From assembly GCF_021117295.1 (NCBI RefSeq), contig NZ_CP088247.1, forward strand, positions 1,203,501 through 1,267,500: a stretch of 64,000 nucleotides of DNA, read 5' to 3'. A model generated the notes under the pieces. It saw nothing but the letters and a program-made list of their open reading frames with translations. It ran no database searches and was not told where the DNA came from. Positions 54,407-64,000 of this stretch are shown here, piece after piece; position 1 is the first letter of the stretch, and every line of letters begins with the position of its first letter. Made by a program: the position numbers and the translations under genes. The stretch is from Methylorubrum sp. B1-46 (GTDB taxonomy: Bacteria > Pseudomonadota > Alphaproteobacteria > Rhizobiales > Beijerinckiaceae).

Positions 54407-55747
54407 TCAACCCGCCGACACGGGATCGGGAAGGCGATCCGGTCCTGTCTGCGGGTCGCCGGCTTCGAGCGCGTGCACGAGATCGCGCAGGCGGCGCCGG
54501 TCGGCCGCGAGCGGGAGAGAGACCTCGGCCCGGTCGAGGGCCATGCGGGACTGATGCCGGGCGGCGGCTGCGAGTGCCGCATCACCCAAGCGGACGAGCG
54601 CCCACAATCCCTTCTGAATGTGCAACTGCATCTCGATCAGCCCTGCCCCATCGCGCGCCATCAGCATGAAGGCGTCCTCGACGAGATCGGCCGTGTCGAG
54701 TGGCGGGACGTGCACGCGCGGATATGTCGGCGGCCCACCGGCCCGTTCGTGCTCTTCGTCGGCGCAGCCACCGGCCCAGAGGCAGAGAAGGCGGGTCGAA
54801 CGGCCGACGACGTCGATCGCGGTCCCTGGATCGTTCGTCGCCGGGGAGAGGGCGCGCGAGCCGATCTCGCTCATCACGGCGAGGCCGAAGCGCGGATCCT
54901 GATCGAAGGAGCGCTCCGTGCCGACCGAGAACACGGCCATGACGGCGCGGCGCAGGGCCTCGGCCTCCTCGCCGTCCGGCACCCGCTTCGTCCGCAAGCG
55001 TGCCAACGGCGTGTGCGGGTAGACGAAGGTCCCAGGGACCGCCGTGACGTAAACCTCCGCATCCCGCTTCTCGCAGAACGCGGACAGGGCCGGCATGTCG
55101 ATGTGCTGGACGTAGCCGATCGCCTCCGTCGTCACGGGGACGGTCGCGGCCGGGATCCGCCGCGAGGGATCGCGCAGCGGCGTGCCGCCGAGAAAGGGCT
55201 CCCGCAGCCGCGCGAGGATGGCCTTCCGGACGGCCGCCTCGACGCGGTCGGTGGTCTGCCCGACGCGGCCGAGACGGGTGAGGTGGTCGATCCACCGCAG
55301 CAGCGCGATCACGATCAGCGCGATGACGGCGATCGTCACCACGAACAGGATGGAGCGACCCTGCTCGCCGTAGGCCCCGGTCTTCGAGACGACGAGGCCG
55401 ACGATGCCGAACAGGAAGGAGCCGAGGAAGGTCGAGAGGACGGTCTGGGTCAGCCGGTCCTCGATCAGCAGCTTCGTGGCGCGGGGCGTGACGTTGCTCG
55501 TCGCCGAGCCGTAGGCGGAGACCATCACGTTCAGCGAGAAGGTGGTGACGGTCAGCATGCTCGACGCGATCACGGTGAGGATGCTGTCGAGGGCGTCCGC
55601 GCTGATCGTTCCGGGAATCGTGAAGGGCAGATGGCTGTCCATGAAGGCCGCCAGGATCGCGGCCAGGATGCCCATCAGGCCGATCAGCGTGGCCCGTACC
55701 CAGAGCCGTCGCGTCAGTTGCGCCATCAGCCATCGCCAGCGCGGCAT
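54407..55747 (-). CDS. DUF2254 family membrane protein
   Basis: The 446-residue protein has four N-terminal membrane helices (WVRATLIGLMGILAAILAA, then LTVTTFSLNVMVSAYGSAT) and a soluble C-terminal part with SPATNDPGTAIDVV. The family is common and its function unknown. ATG 55747 has a strong GGAGGAGG. The longer reading frame upstream is shadow. Confidence 0.85.
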   Translation of the reverse strand: MPRWRWLMAQLTRRLWVRATLIGLMGILAAILAAFMDSHLPFTIPGTISADALDSILTVIASSMLTVTTFSLNVMVSAYGSATSNVTPRATKLLIEDRLTQTVLSTFLGSFLFGIVGLVVSKTGAYGEQGRSILFVVTIAVIALIVIALLRWIDHLTRLGRVGQTTDRVEAAVRKAILARLREPFLGGTPLRDPSRRIPAATVPVTTEAIGYVQHIDMPALSAFCEKRDAEVYVTAVPGTFVYPHTPLARLRTKRVPDGEEAEALRRAVMAVFSVGTERSFDQDPRFGLAVMSEIGSRALSPATNDPGTAIDVVGRSTRLLCLWAGGCADEEHERAGGPPTYPRVHVPPLDTADLVEDAFMLMARDGAGLIEMQLHIQKGLWALVRLGDAALAAAARHQSRMALDRAEVSLPLAADRRRLRDLVHALEAGDPQTGPDRLPDPVSAG

Positions 55748-56051
55748 GGTCAGCCTCCTCCCTCGAACGTCACGGCGGCAGCGAAAGCTGGTTCCCGCCG
55801 GCGACTCTCCGGCCATAGTCGCCCGGCCCCGACGACGCGAGCCGGCGGGGGCCTCGCCCGAAAAAGAGCGCGGCGGCATGGCTGCCCCGCTCATGCGAGG
55901 CGTGCCCGCACTTGCCGGATCGAGCGACACCTTATATTGCGACGCGATACCGCCCGAATCCGTACCCTGGCGTCACGACCGTCGAAGCACGGCCCGCGAC
56001 ACGCCGCTTTATGGCCGGGCTCCACGTTTTTCGAACGTTTCCGAGACCCCG
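55748..56051. other. 304-bp divergent gap between DUF2254 and typA
   Basis: It holds both promoters. On the minus side GGGAAC followed 16 nt later by CGTG is a weak EcfG-like candidate. Nothing else is clear. Confidence 0.4.
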
Positions 56052-57878
<1,827 letters not shown>

Positions 57879-58253
57879 GAGTGCCGCACAAAACTCCCGG
57901 TCTCTGACCGTCGTCACTCTGGCTTTGACGACGCAGCGGGCGTTTTGTGAGAGACACCCATACGAGCCGCCTCGCTCGCAACGAACCCGCAAAAAAGGCC
58001 CCGGTGCGCTGGCTGCACCGGGGCCTTTTTTGCGTGCGAGCCATGTCCGGAGCCTCCCTCCGGATGCTGTTCCCCCCTCTCCCCGCAGGCGGAGAAAGGG
58101 GATGCGCTCGATTCCGGATCGACGAACCGGAAAAGGCTTTGCTCGTCTCATACCAAATCCGGCTGATCCCTTCGGGATGGCGGATTTGGCCCTCGCTCAA
58201 GCGCCGCGCGGGCTTGCTGATCCGATCCCCGCTCTGATCAAGCGGACACCGGA
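57879..58253. other. 375-bp gap between typA and the chemoreceptor gene
   Basis: It contains a bidirectional terminator (57991-58031) and the 112-bp repeat copy 1. The two genes converge here. Confidence 0.7.
57991..58031. terminator. Bidirectional rho-independent terminator
   Basis: An 11-bp perfect stem GGCCCCGGTGC/GCACCGGGGCC with a 7-nt loop is flanked by A6 on the left and T6 on the right. It serves typA (plus) and the chemoreceptor (minus). Confidence 0.92.
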
Positions 58254-58258
58254 TCAGG
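58147..58258 (-). repeat. 112-bp repeat B, copy 1, at the stop codon of the chemoreceptor gene
   Basis: Read on the minus strand it starts GCC-TGA-TCCGG, the TGA being the chemoreceptor stop. It ends with a CCAAATCCGCC...GGATTTGG hairpin. It matches 62111-62222 almost base for base. Short open frames within it are not genes. Confidence 0.88.
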
Positions 58259-59942
58259 CCGCCCGGATCGTGTGGAGGAAGTGGCGGACCTGCCCGTCGA
58301 GATGCTCGGACTGGCGCGACAGTTCGGAGGCCGAGGTCAGCACCTGGCTCGCCGCCGCACCGGTCTCCTCGGCGGCGGCCGCGACGCTGGCGACGTTGCC
58401 CGTCACCGCGCCGGTGCCGGCGGACGCCTCGGAGACGTTGCGCACGATTTCCTGGGTCGCCGCCCCCTGCTCCTCGACCGCCGCAGCGATCGATCCGGCC
58501 AGCCCGTCGATCTCGCGGATACGCGCCGCGATGTCGCCGATGGCGTTGACGGCCTGTCCGGTGATGGTCTGGACTTGCCCGATCTGCCCGGAGATCTCGT
58601 CGGTCGCCCGCGCCGTCTGGTTGGCGAGTTCCTTGACCTCGGCGGCGACCACCGCGAAGCCGCGGCCGGCCTCACCGGCGCGGGCCGCCTCGATGGTGGC
58701 GTTGAGCGCGAGCAGGTTGGTCTGCCCGGCGATGGTGGAGATCAGGCCCACCACGTCGCCGATCTTGGCGGCCGCGACGCTCAGATCCTGCACGAGTTGC
58801 GCGGTGCCCTCGGCCTCGACAACGGCCTTCTGCGCCAGCGCGGTCGATCCGGTGACCTGCCGGGCAATTTCCTGCACCGAGGCGCCGAGCTCCTCGGCGG
58901 CCGCGGCGACCGTGCCGACATTGGCCGCAGCCTCTTCCGCGGCGGCTGCGGCGGCGTTCGATTGGGAGGCCGTCTGCGAGGCGGTGCCCTCCATGCTCTG
59001 GGCGGTCGCCTGCAGCTCGGTGGCAGCGGCCGAGACGGTGCCGACGATGCCGCTCACCGCCCGCTCGAAGCTGTCGGCCATCTCGCGCATCGCCGCCTTG
59101 CGCTGCGCCTCGGCGCCGGCCCGTGCCAGTGCGGTCTCCTCCTCCAGGGCACGGGTGCGGATCAGGTTGTCCTTGAACACCTGAACGGCGTTCGCCATCG
59201 CCCCAATCTCTTCGCGGCGCTCACGGAAGGGAAGCTCGACGCTAACATCGCCTTCCGCCAAGCGGCTCATCAACCCGGTCATCCGGCGGATCGGGCGCGC
59301 GACGAAGCCGTTGAGCAGCAGAATGCCGAGGCCGGCGACGAGCAGCAGCGCCGCGAGACCCGCGCCGACGGCGAGGCGGGACGTGCTCGCGGCCTCCTCG
59401 GCGATCCGGGCGCGCGTCGCCAGCAGGGCCGCCTCGGCGCCGGCCATCGCGGCGGCGACCTTGCGCACGGTGTCCATCGCCGTCTTGCCGGCTCCGGATG
59501 CCTCGATCCGGCGTGCCTGTTCCCGGGTCGCCTCGTCGCGCATCAGCGCGATCTCGCGCTCGGCGACGTCGCGGGTCCATTGGCCGGCGGCCGCGTCGAG
59601 AGCGTCGAGTCGGCGCAGTTGCTCGGCATTGTCGGCGACGAGGCTGCGCAGCCGTCCCAGCGTCTCGCCATACGCCTTGGTTCCGGCATGGAACGGTTCG
59701 AGGAAGGCAGGCTCGGCCGAGACGAGATAGCCGCGCAGGCCCGTCTCCCGGTCCACCATGGTGGCCGTCAAACGGTCGAGTTCCAGTAGCACTTGGTAGG
59801 TGTGGTCGCGCCAGCGGTTGGTTTCCTCGATCTTGCCGAGGCTACGCCAACTGATGAACGTGGAGCCGCAGACCGCGAGGATGACCAGCGCGAAGACGAC
59901 GACGAGCTTGGCGACGATGGAGAGATTGGCGATGCCACGCAT
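58254..59942 (-). CDS. Methyl-accepting chemotaxis protein with CHASE3-like sensor
   Basis: The 562-residue receptor has a first helix (9-31), a helical sensor with [20 protein letters not shown] (CHASE3), a second helix (182-203), HAMP, and a signalling domain containing [20 protein letters not shown]. It sends signals to CheA; ligand unknown. ATG 59942. No che genes are near. Confidence 0.92.
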   Translation of the reverse strand: MRGIANLSIVAKLVVVFALVILAVCGSTFISWRSLGKIEETNRWRDHTYQVLLELDRLTATMVDRETGLRGYLVSAEPAFLEPFHAGTKAYGETLGRLRSLVADNAEQLRRLDALDAAAGQWTRDVAEREIALMRDEATREQARRIEASGAGKTAMDTVRKVAAAMAGAEAALLATRARIAEEAASTSRLAVGAGLAALLLVAGLGILLLNGFVARPIRRMTGLMSRLAEGDVSVELPFRERREEIGAMANAVQVFKDNLIRTRALEEETALARAGAEAQRKAAMREMADSFERAVSGIVGTVSAAATELQATAQSMEGTASQTASQSNAAAAAAEEAAANVGTVAAAAEELGASVQEIARQVTGSTALAQKAVVEAEGTAQLVQDLSVAAAKIGDVVGLISTIAGQTNLLALNATIEAARAGEAGRGFAVVAAEVKELANQTARATDEISGQIGQVQTITGQAVNAIGDIAARIREIDGLAGSIAAAVEEQGAATQEIVRNVSEASAGTGAVTGNVASVAAAAEETGAAASQVLTSASELSRQSEHLDGQVRHFLHTIRAA

Positions 59943-60316
59943 AACGCTGATCCAAAAGGGCAAATGCGCTACCCGGCGGCAGCGCTTCAACAAATGATGG
60001 CTTTCACGAACCTAAAGTCCCGTTAATCCGGAATGGCACAAGAAAATTGTGCACTCATGCCGCGAAGCGATGGGGCCGAGTTGCCTGATTCGCGCCGATC
60101 ACAGGATCCAGCGATCCCACAAGCACAGGCCGGCGCGAAGGTTGTTTAAGCTGGCAGATTTCGGACAAATGTCTGACTTAAATCGGTTTTTCCTGATCGA
60201 GCAGACGTGGCGGGAATATCTTGCCCGGCAATTCTTGCCCGGCGCATCCAAAAATTAACCCCTCGGTAACCATCCGGGCGGTCAATGGGTGCGTCGGTAA
60301 GGAAACGTCAACGCCC
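59943..60316. other. 374-bp divergent gap between chemoreceptor and minC
   Basis: AT-richer than the genes. TTAAGC...GACTTAA imperfect inverted repeat around 60147-60181. No convincing gene. Promoters for both sides probably lie here. Confidence 0.45.
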
Positions 60317-61003
60317 GTGACCAGCCCCGCTCCCACCCGCCCCACACTGCCCCTGCGAGGCCGCGTCTTCCGCGCCGTCTCGCTGGCGCCGGAAGCCCCC
60401 CTCGCCGATTGGCTCGCCCTTCTGGACGCGGCCCTGAAGCGATCGGCCACGCTGTTCGACGACCGGGCCGTGATCCTCGACGTCGCCGGTCTCAAACCTG
60501 CGCCGTCCGAGTTGGAGACCCTGATCGCCGAGCTGTCGGCGCGGAAACTGCGCATCCTCGGCATCGAGGGCGCGGAGGCCCCGCTGCCCTCGCTCCTTCC
60601 GCCGCGGCTCGTCGGCGGCCGTCCCGTCGGCGATGCCTTCGAGGCGCCGGCGTTCGAGGAAGACAAGCCGGGCGTGTCCTCCCTCACCATCGAGGGCTCG
60701 ATTCGCTCCGGCCAGAGCATCGTCCACCGCGAGGGGGACGTGACCGTGATGGGCTCGGTGTCCTCGGGCGCCGAGGTCCTCGCGGGCGGTTCCATCCACG
60801 TCTACGGCGCCCTGCGCGGGCGGGCCATCGCGGGCGCCGCCCGCAACCCCCGCGCACGCATCTACTGCCGCAAGTTCGAGCCCGAGCTTCTCGGCATCGA
60901 CCGCCTCGTCCGCACGGCCGAGGACATGGGCACTCACCTGCGCGGCCAAGCGGTCCAGATCTGGTCCGACGGCGGCGCGATCAAGATTGCAGCCTTGGGT
61001 TAA
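60317..61003 (+). CDS. minC: Septum-site inhibitor MinC
   Basis: MinC with MinD prevents division at the poles. The 228-residue protein has the N-domain (LRGRVFRAVSL) and the beta-helix C-domain (IRSGQSIVHREGDVTVMGSV, GGSIHVYGALRGRAI, KFEPELLGID). Start is GTG 60317; AAGGAAAC is about 12 nt upstream and no closer start fits. It is first in minCDE, 12 bp before minD. Confidence 0.9.
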   Translation: MTSPAPTRPTLPLRGRVFRAVSLAPEAPLADWLALLDAALKRSATLFDDRAVILDVAGLKPAPSELETLIAELSARKLRILGIEGAEAPLPSLLPPRLVGGRPVGDAFEAPAFEEDKPGVSSLTIEGSIRSGQSIVHREGDVTVMGSVSSGAEVLAGGSIHVYGALRGRAIAGAARNPRARIYCRKFEPELLGIDRLVRTAEDMGTHLRGQAVQIWSDGGAIKIAALG

Positions 61004-61015
61004 GGGGAAACGAGA

Positions 61016-61831
61016 ATGGCCAAGGTTCTTTGTGTCACGTCCGGTAAGGGCGGCGTCGGCAAGACCACCACGACGGCAGCGCTCGGTGCGGCGCTGGCGC
61101 AGGCCGGCGAGAAGGTCTGCGTGGTCGATTTCGACGTCGGCCTGCGCAACCTCGACCTGATCATGGGCGCCGAGCGCCGCGTGGTCTACGACCTGATCAA
61201 CGTCACCAACGGCGACGCCAAGCTGCCGCAGGCGCTGATCCGCGACAAGCGCCTCGAGAACCTCTCGCTGCTGCCGGCCTCCCAGACCCGCGACAAGGAC
61301 GCGCTCACCGACGAGGGCGTCGAGCGGGTGATGGGCGAGCTTCGCGAGAAGTTCGACTGGATCGTCTGCGACAGCCCCGCCGGCATCGAGCGCGGCGCCC
61401 AGCTCGCCATGCGCCACGCCGACGTCGCCGTGGTGGTGACGAACCCCGAGGTCTCCTCGGTGCGTGACTCGGACCGGATCATCGGCCTGCTCGACTCCAA
61501 GACCGTGCGCGCCGAACGCGGCGACACGATCGAGAAGCACCTGATCCTGACCCGCTTCGACCCGGCCCGCGCCGACCGCGGCGACATGCTCAAGGTCGAC
61601 GACGTGCTCGAGATCCTCTCGATCCCGCTGCTCGCCATCATCCCGGAGAGCCTCGAAGTCCTGCGCGCCTCGAATGTCGGCTGCCCGGTGACGCTCAACA
61701 ACCCGCTCTGCGCCCCCTCTCGCGCCTACATCGACGCCGTGCGCCGCCTGAAGGGCGAGACCGTGCCGATGGCGATCCCGTCCGACCGCAAATCCCTGAT
61801 CAACAAGCTGTTCACACGGAGGGCCGCATGA
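61016..61831 (+). CDS. minD: Septum-site ATPase MinD
   Basis: MinD is a membrane-cycling ATPase that recruits MinC. The 271-residue protein has the deviant Walker A SGKGGVGKTTT, DFDVGLRN, and an amphipathic C-terminal helix (DRKSLINKLFTRRAA) that binds the membrane. Its stop overlaps the minE start (ATGA). Confidence 0.97.
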   Translation: MAKVLCVTSGKGGVGKTTTTAALGAALAQAGEKVCVVDFDVGLRNLDLIMGAERRVVYDLINVTNGDAKLPQALIRDKRLENLSLLPASQTRDKDALTDEGVERVMGELREKFDWIVCDSPAGIERGAQLAMRHADVAVVVTNPEVSSVRDSDRIIGLLDSKTVRAERGDTIEKHLILTRFDPARADRGDMLKVDDVLEILSIPLLAIIPESLEVLRASNVGCPVTLNNPLCAPSRAYIDAVRRLKGETVPMAIPSDRKSLINKLFTRRAA

Positions 61832-62115
61832 GTGTCCTGACCTTCCTCAAGCCGCGCGGCTCCGGTTCGGTCGCCCGCGAACGCCTGCAACTGATCCTCG
61901 CGCACGAGCGCGTGGAGAACGGACGGCCCGACCTGATCATCACCCTGCGCGAGGAGATCCTGAACGTGATCGCCAAGCACGTCACGGTCGAGCGCGACAA
62001 GGTGCAGATCAAGCTGGAGCGGGGCGAAGGCGTCTCGACGCTCGGCGTCGATATCGAATTCCCTGTCGATGCAGTGCTCAAGCCGAAGCCGAAGGCCAAG
62101 CGCGCCATCGCCTGA
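61828..62115 (+). CDS. minE: MinE topological specificity factor
   Basis: MinE drives MinD release and oscillation. The 95-residue protein has the anti-MinCD N-terminus (VLTFLKPR, ARERLQLILAHERV) and the dimer domain (LIITLREEILNVIAKHV). It ends at TGA inside a 112-bp repeat. Confidence 0.96.
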   Translation: MSVLTFLKPRGSGSVARERLQLILAHERVENGRPDLIITLREEILNVIAKHVTVERDKVQIKLERGEGVSTLGVDIEFPVDAVLKPKPKAKRAIA

Positions 62116-62222
62116 TCCGGTCTCCGCTCGATCGAGGCGGGGAGCGTATCAGCCAGCCCGCGCGGCGCTTGAGCGAGGGCCAAATCCGCCATCCCGAAGG
62201 GATCAACCGGATTTGGTATGAG
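62111..62222 (+). repeat. 112-bp repeat B, copy 2, at the stop codon of minE
   Basis: Starts GCC-TGA-TCCGG with the minE stop and continues through GCCCGCGCGGCGCTTGAGCG to the CCAAATCCGCC...GGATTTGG hairpin. Same sense as minE. The copy at 58147 is on the other strand with its own gene. Confidence 0.88.
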
Positions 62223-62588
62223 CCGACCGCCCTCCGGACGAACCACCACCTGCGGCCCCGAACGGGTGCCGCAGGTTTTTTCGTTTCGCGACCCTCTACG
62301 GGGCCGCATCGCGATGGACGACCGGAAGCGAGCGATCGGGAAAGACCGGCCGTTGCCCGGCGGCAACATATGTCGTTTTTGCGGACCCGCTCAAGACGGC
62401 CACAATAGAAGAACAGACTGTCCGGCAATCGATTCCTGCAAAGCCTTCAAAGGCTTGTTTTGATTTGAAAGAATACTCTAGAACACATACAAACTGTCCT
62501 CCCGGACTTGTTCAATGCGCGGTTTACGTCTCCCGTAACGGCCGGGAACGGTGCCGTCGCGCGCCTTCGCGGGTTCGGGGTGGGTGGG
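62223..62588. other. 366-bp gap between minE and the fecI-like gene
   Basis: Holds the minE terminator, then an AT-rich stretch (about 62400-62510, TTTTGATTTGAAAGAATACT) that is likely the fecI promoter region. I do not see a clear Fur box. Confidence 0.5.
62248..62281 (+). terminator. Rho-independent terminator of minCDE
   Basis: Stem ACCTGCGGC/GCCGCAGGT (9 bp) with T6 directly after. It lies 133 bp after the minE stop. Confidence 0.85.
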
Positions 62589-63098
62589 ATGTCGGCGGGG
62601 TTGATCGAGGCTCTGCATCGGTGTGAGGGCGCTCGGCTGCAGCGCTTTCTCACGCGTCTGCTGGGCAATCCGGCCGATGCGGCCGACGCGGCACAGGAGA
62701 CCTATCTGCGCCTCGTGAAGGCGTTCGACCGAACGGAGATCGAGCAGCCGCGCATCTTCCTGTTCTTCGTGGCGCGCAACGTCGCGCTCAATCTTGGGGC
62801 GCGGCGCCGTCTCGAGAAGGGGCTGTTTTCTCCCCTGACGGACCTCGACCTCGCGGAGGTGGCGGACGGGCAGGCGCGGCCCGAGCAGCAGGTCATCGCG
62901 CGCCAGCAACTGCGCCTCGTCGCGGCCGCCATCGACAGGCTGCCGCCGCGCTGCCGCGAGGTCTTCCTGCTCAGCACCCTCGACGGCCTGCCCAACGGCG
63001 TCATCGCCGCGCGGCTGGGGATCAGCCGCAACATGGTCGAGAAGCACCTGATGAAGGCGTTCCTCCACACCCGCCGCACCTGCCGCGACTTTTTCTGA
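62589..63098 (+). CDS. FecI-like ECF sigma factor
   Basis: FecI sigma factors switch on iron-siderophore uptake. The 169-residue protein has region 2 (DAADAAQETYLRLVKAF) and region 4 (LPPRCREVFLLSTLDGLPNGVIAARLGISRNMVEKHL). It is followed 113 bp later by a FecR gene. ATG 62589 is used; an upstream TTG at 62508 gives a longer form. Confidence 0.9.
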   Translation: MSAGLIEALHRCEGARLQRFLTRLLGNPADAADAAQETYLRLVKAFDRTEIEQPRIFLFFVARNVALNLGARRRLEKGLFSPLTDLDLAEVADGQARPEQQVIARQQLRLVAAAIDRLPPRCREVFLLSTLDGLPNGVIAARLGISRNMVEKHLMKAFLHTRRTCRDFF

Positions 63099-63211
63099 AG
63101 GCGGCACGTCAGGATTTTCCGGCCTCACCGGTCTTCACGGGAGACGGGGCTCGCGTTGGCCCGGACGGGCATGCGAGACGAGTGCGAAAGAGAACCGGCA
63201 AGAACAGCGGG

Positions 63212-64000
63212 ATGAACGAGCGCACGCCCTCGGACGCGCCGGAGGAGGCCGAGGATCCGGTCTACGAGCAGGCCGCCCTCTGGGTCGCGCGCCTCTCCTC
63301 CGCGGATGCGACGGACGCCGACCATCGCGCCTTCGAGGCGTGGCGCGCGGCCGACCCCGCCCATGCCGAGGCCTATGCCGAGATGGAGGCGTGGCGCGGC
63401 ACGATGAAGCGGGCACCCGATCCGCGGCGGCCCCGCCTGCCGAAGGGTCTGGCGGCGCTTGCCGCCGCCCTCGGCCTGGGTGTCCTGCTGAGCGACCCGC
63501 TCGGCTGGGTGGACCGGATGCGGGCGGATGCCTGGACCGATCGCGGCCGCATCGAGACGACCACCCTCCCGGATGGCAGCCGGGTCGATCTCAACACCGA
63601 TACGGCCCTGGCCCTTCGGTTCACGCCCAGTGAGCGCGGCGTCGCGCTGCTGCGGGGCGAGGCGGTGTTCGATGTCGTACCCGATGCCGGGCGTCCCTTC
63701 GTCGTGAGCGGGAACGGGGTGCGGGCCCGCGCGGTCGGGACGCGCTTCTTCGTCCGGGTCGATGGCGCGGCCGCCCCCGTCGGCGTGGCCGAGGGCCGGG
63801 TCGATGTGGCGACCGGCGCCGGCGAGACGCGGCTCAGGGCCGGTGAGGTCGCGCTTCGGGGCGAGGATGACCGTCCGGTCGCCCGCGCGGGCGACGTCGC
63901 GCAGGCGATCGCGTGGCGCGAGGGCAAGCTCAGCGTCTCGGGTCAGCCGCTCTCCCATGTCCTGAGCGAACTGGAACGCTACCGGCGCGGCCGCCTCCTG
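63212..64000 (+). CDS. FecR-like anti-sigma regulator, 5' part (runs off the window)
   Basis: 263 codons are present. The cytoplasmic N-terminus (YEQAALWVARLSSADAT, RAADPAHAEAYAEME) is DUF4880. A membrane helix (LAALAAALGLGVLL) and the periplasmic FecR domain (TLPDGSRVDLNTDT, LLRGEAVFDVVPD, VRARAVGTRFFVRV) follow. The C-terminal receptor-contacting part starts at the window edge. A TonB receptor probably follows outside. ATG 63212; a GTG at 63182 is in frame. Confidence 0.88.
   Translation, partial: MNERTPSDAPEEAEDPVYEQAALWVARLSSADATDADHRAFEAWRAADPAHAEAYAEMEAWRGTMKRAPDPRRPRLPKGLAALAAALGLGVLLSDPLGWVDRMRADAWTDRGRIETTTLPDGSRVDLNTDTALALRFTPSERGVALLRGEAVFDVVPDAGRPFVVSGNGVRARAVGTRFFVRVDGAAAPVGVAEGRVDVATGAGETRLRAGEVALRGEDDRPVARAGDVAQAIAWREGKLSVSGQPLSHVLSELERYRRGRLL

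Overview
The window is GC-rich, densely packed DNA with no rRNA, tRNA, CRISPR or phage genes that I can see. It looks like a chromosomal segment of an alphaproteobacterium of the order Hyphomicrobiales (Rhizobiales). The evidence is a ChvI-ChvG-HprK-PTS(Ntr) cluster, FlbT beside tandem short flagellins, a GGAAC-N16-CGTT general-stress promoter, and dispersed palindromes of the kind common in this order. The overall gene style suggests Methylobacterium/Methylorubrum, but that genus call is inference.

Positions 1-8000 carry a cell-surface sugar gene end (glycosyltransferase fragment, PIG-L deacetylase), a divergent AraC/MFS pair with tandem operator repeats, and the preQ0 genes queD-queC and (3 kb away) queE. 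Small membrane proteins and a LysR regulator lie between them. Positions 8000-18700 hold a D-Ala-D-Ala carboxypeptidase, a CobW-type GTPase with a His-rich loop, a palindromic repeat next to a GIY-YIG nuclease, the leftward chvI-chvG-hprK-EIIA-HPr operon, a HugZ-like protein and lepA. Positions 18900-23450 encode a two-gene heavy-metal-type RND efflux system. Positions 23460-31730 form a fructose phosphotransferase regulon: a LacI-family repressor divergent from an EIIA-HPr-EI fusion, fruK, fruA and an OprB porin, with strong operator palindromes over the promoter.

Positions 31740-40300 include two exported unknown proteins, a class A penicillin-binding protein, two tandem flagellin genes that share a 433-bp identical core, and flbT. 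Positions 40300-46100 are a mixed accessory stretch: DUF3606, acyltransferase, orphan PAS protein, HNH nuclease, DUF442 phosphatase, methionine aminopeptidase and an HdeD-type stress membrane protein. Positions 46280-53400 form a leftward block in which an ABC uptake system with a sigma-54-type promoter precedes a DctB/DctD two-component pair and a beta-keto-acid cleavage enzyme (BKACE). I read these as one catabolic module of unknown substrate.

Positions 53500-62300 carry an orphan second MinC, a DUF2254 membrane protein, typA, a chemoreceptor and the minC-minD-minE operon. A 112-bp repeat sits exactly at the stop codons of both the chemoreceptor gene and minE, in the same sense as each gene. 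The right end (62589-64000) is a FecI sigma factor and a truncated FecR, probably the start of an iron-siderophore uptake locus.

The observations I would follow first are the stop-codon-linked 3' UTR repeat, the GIY-YIG/palindrome pair, the ABC-DctBD-BKACE module, the flagellin conversion tract, the G10 tract in the ribosome-binding region of oprB, and the second MinC.
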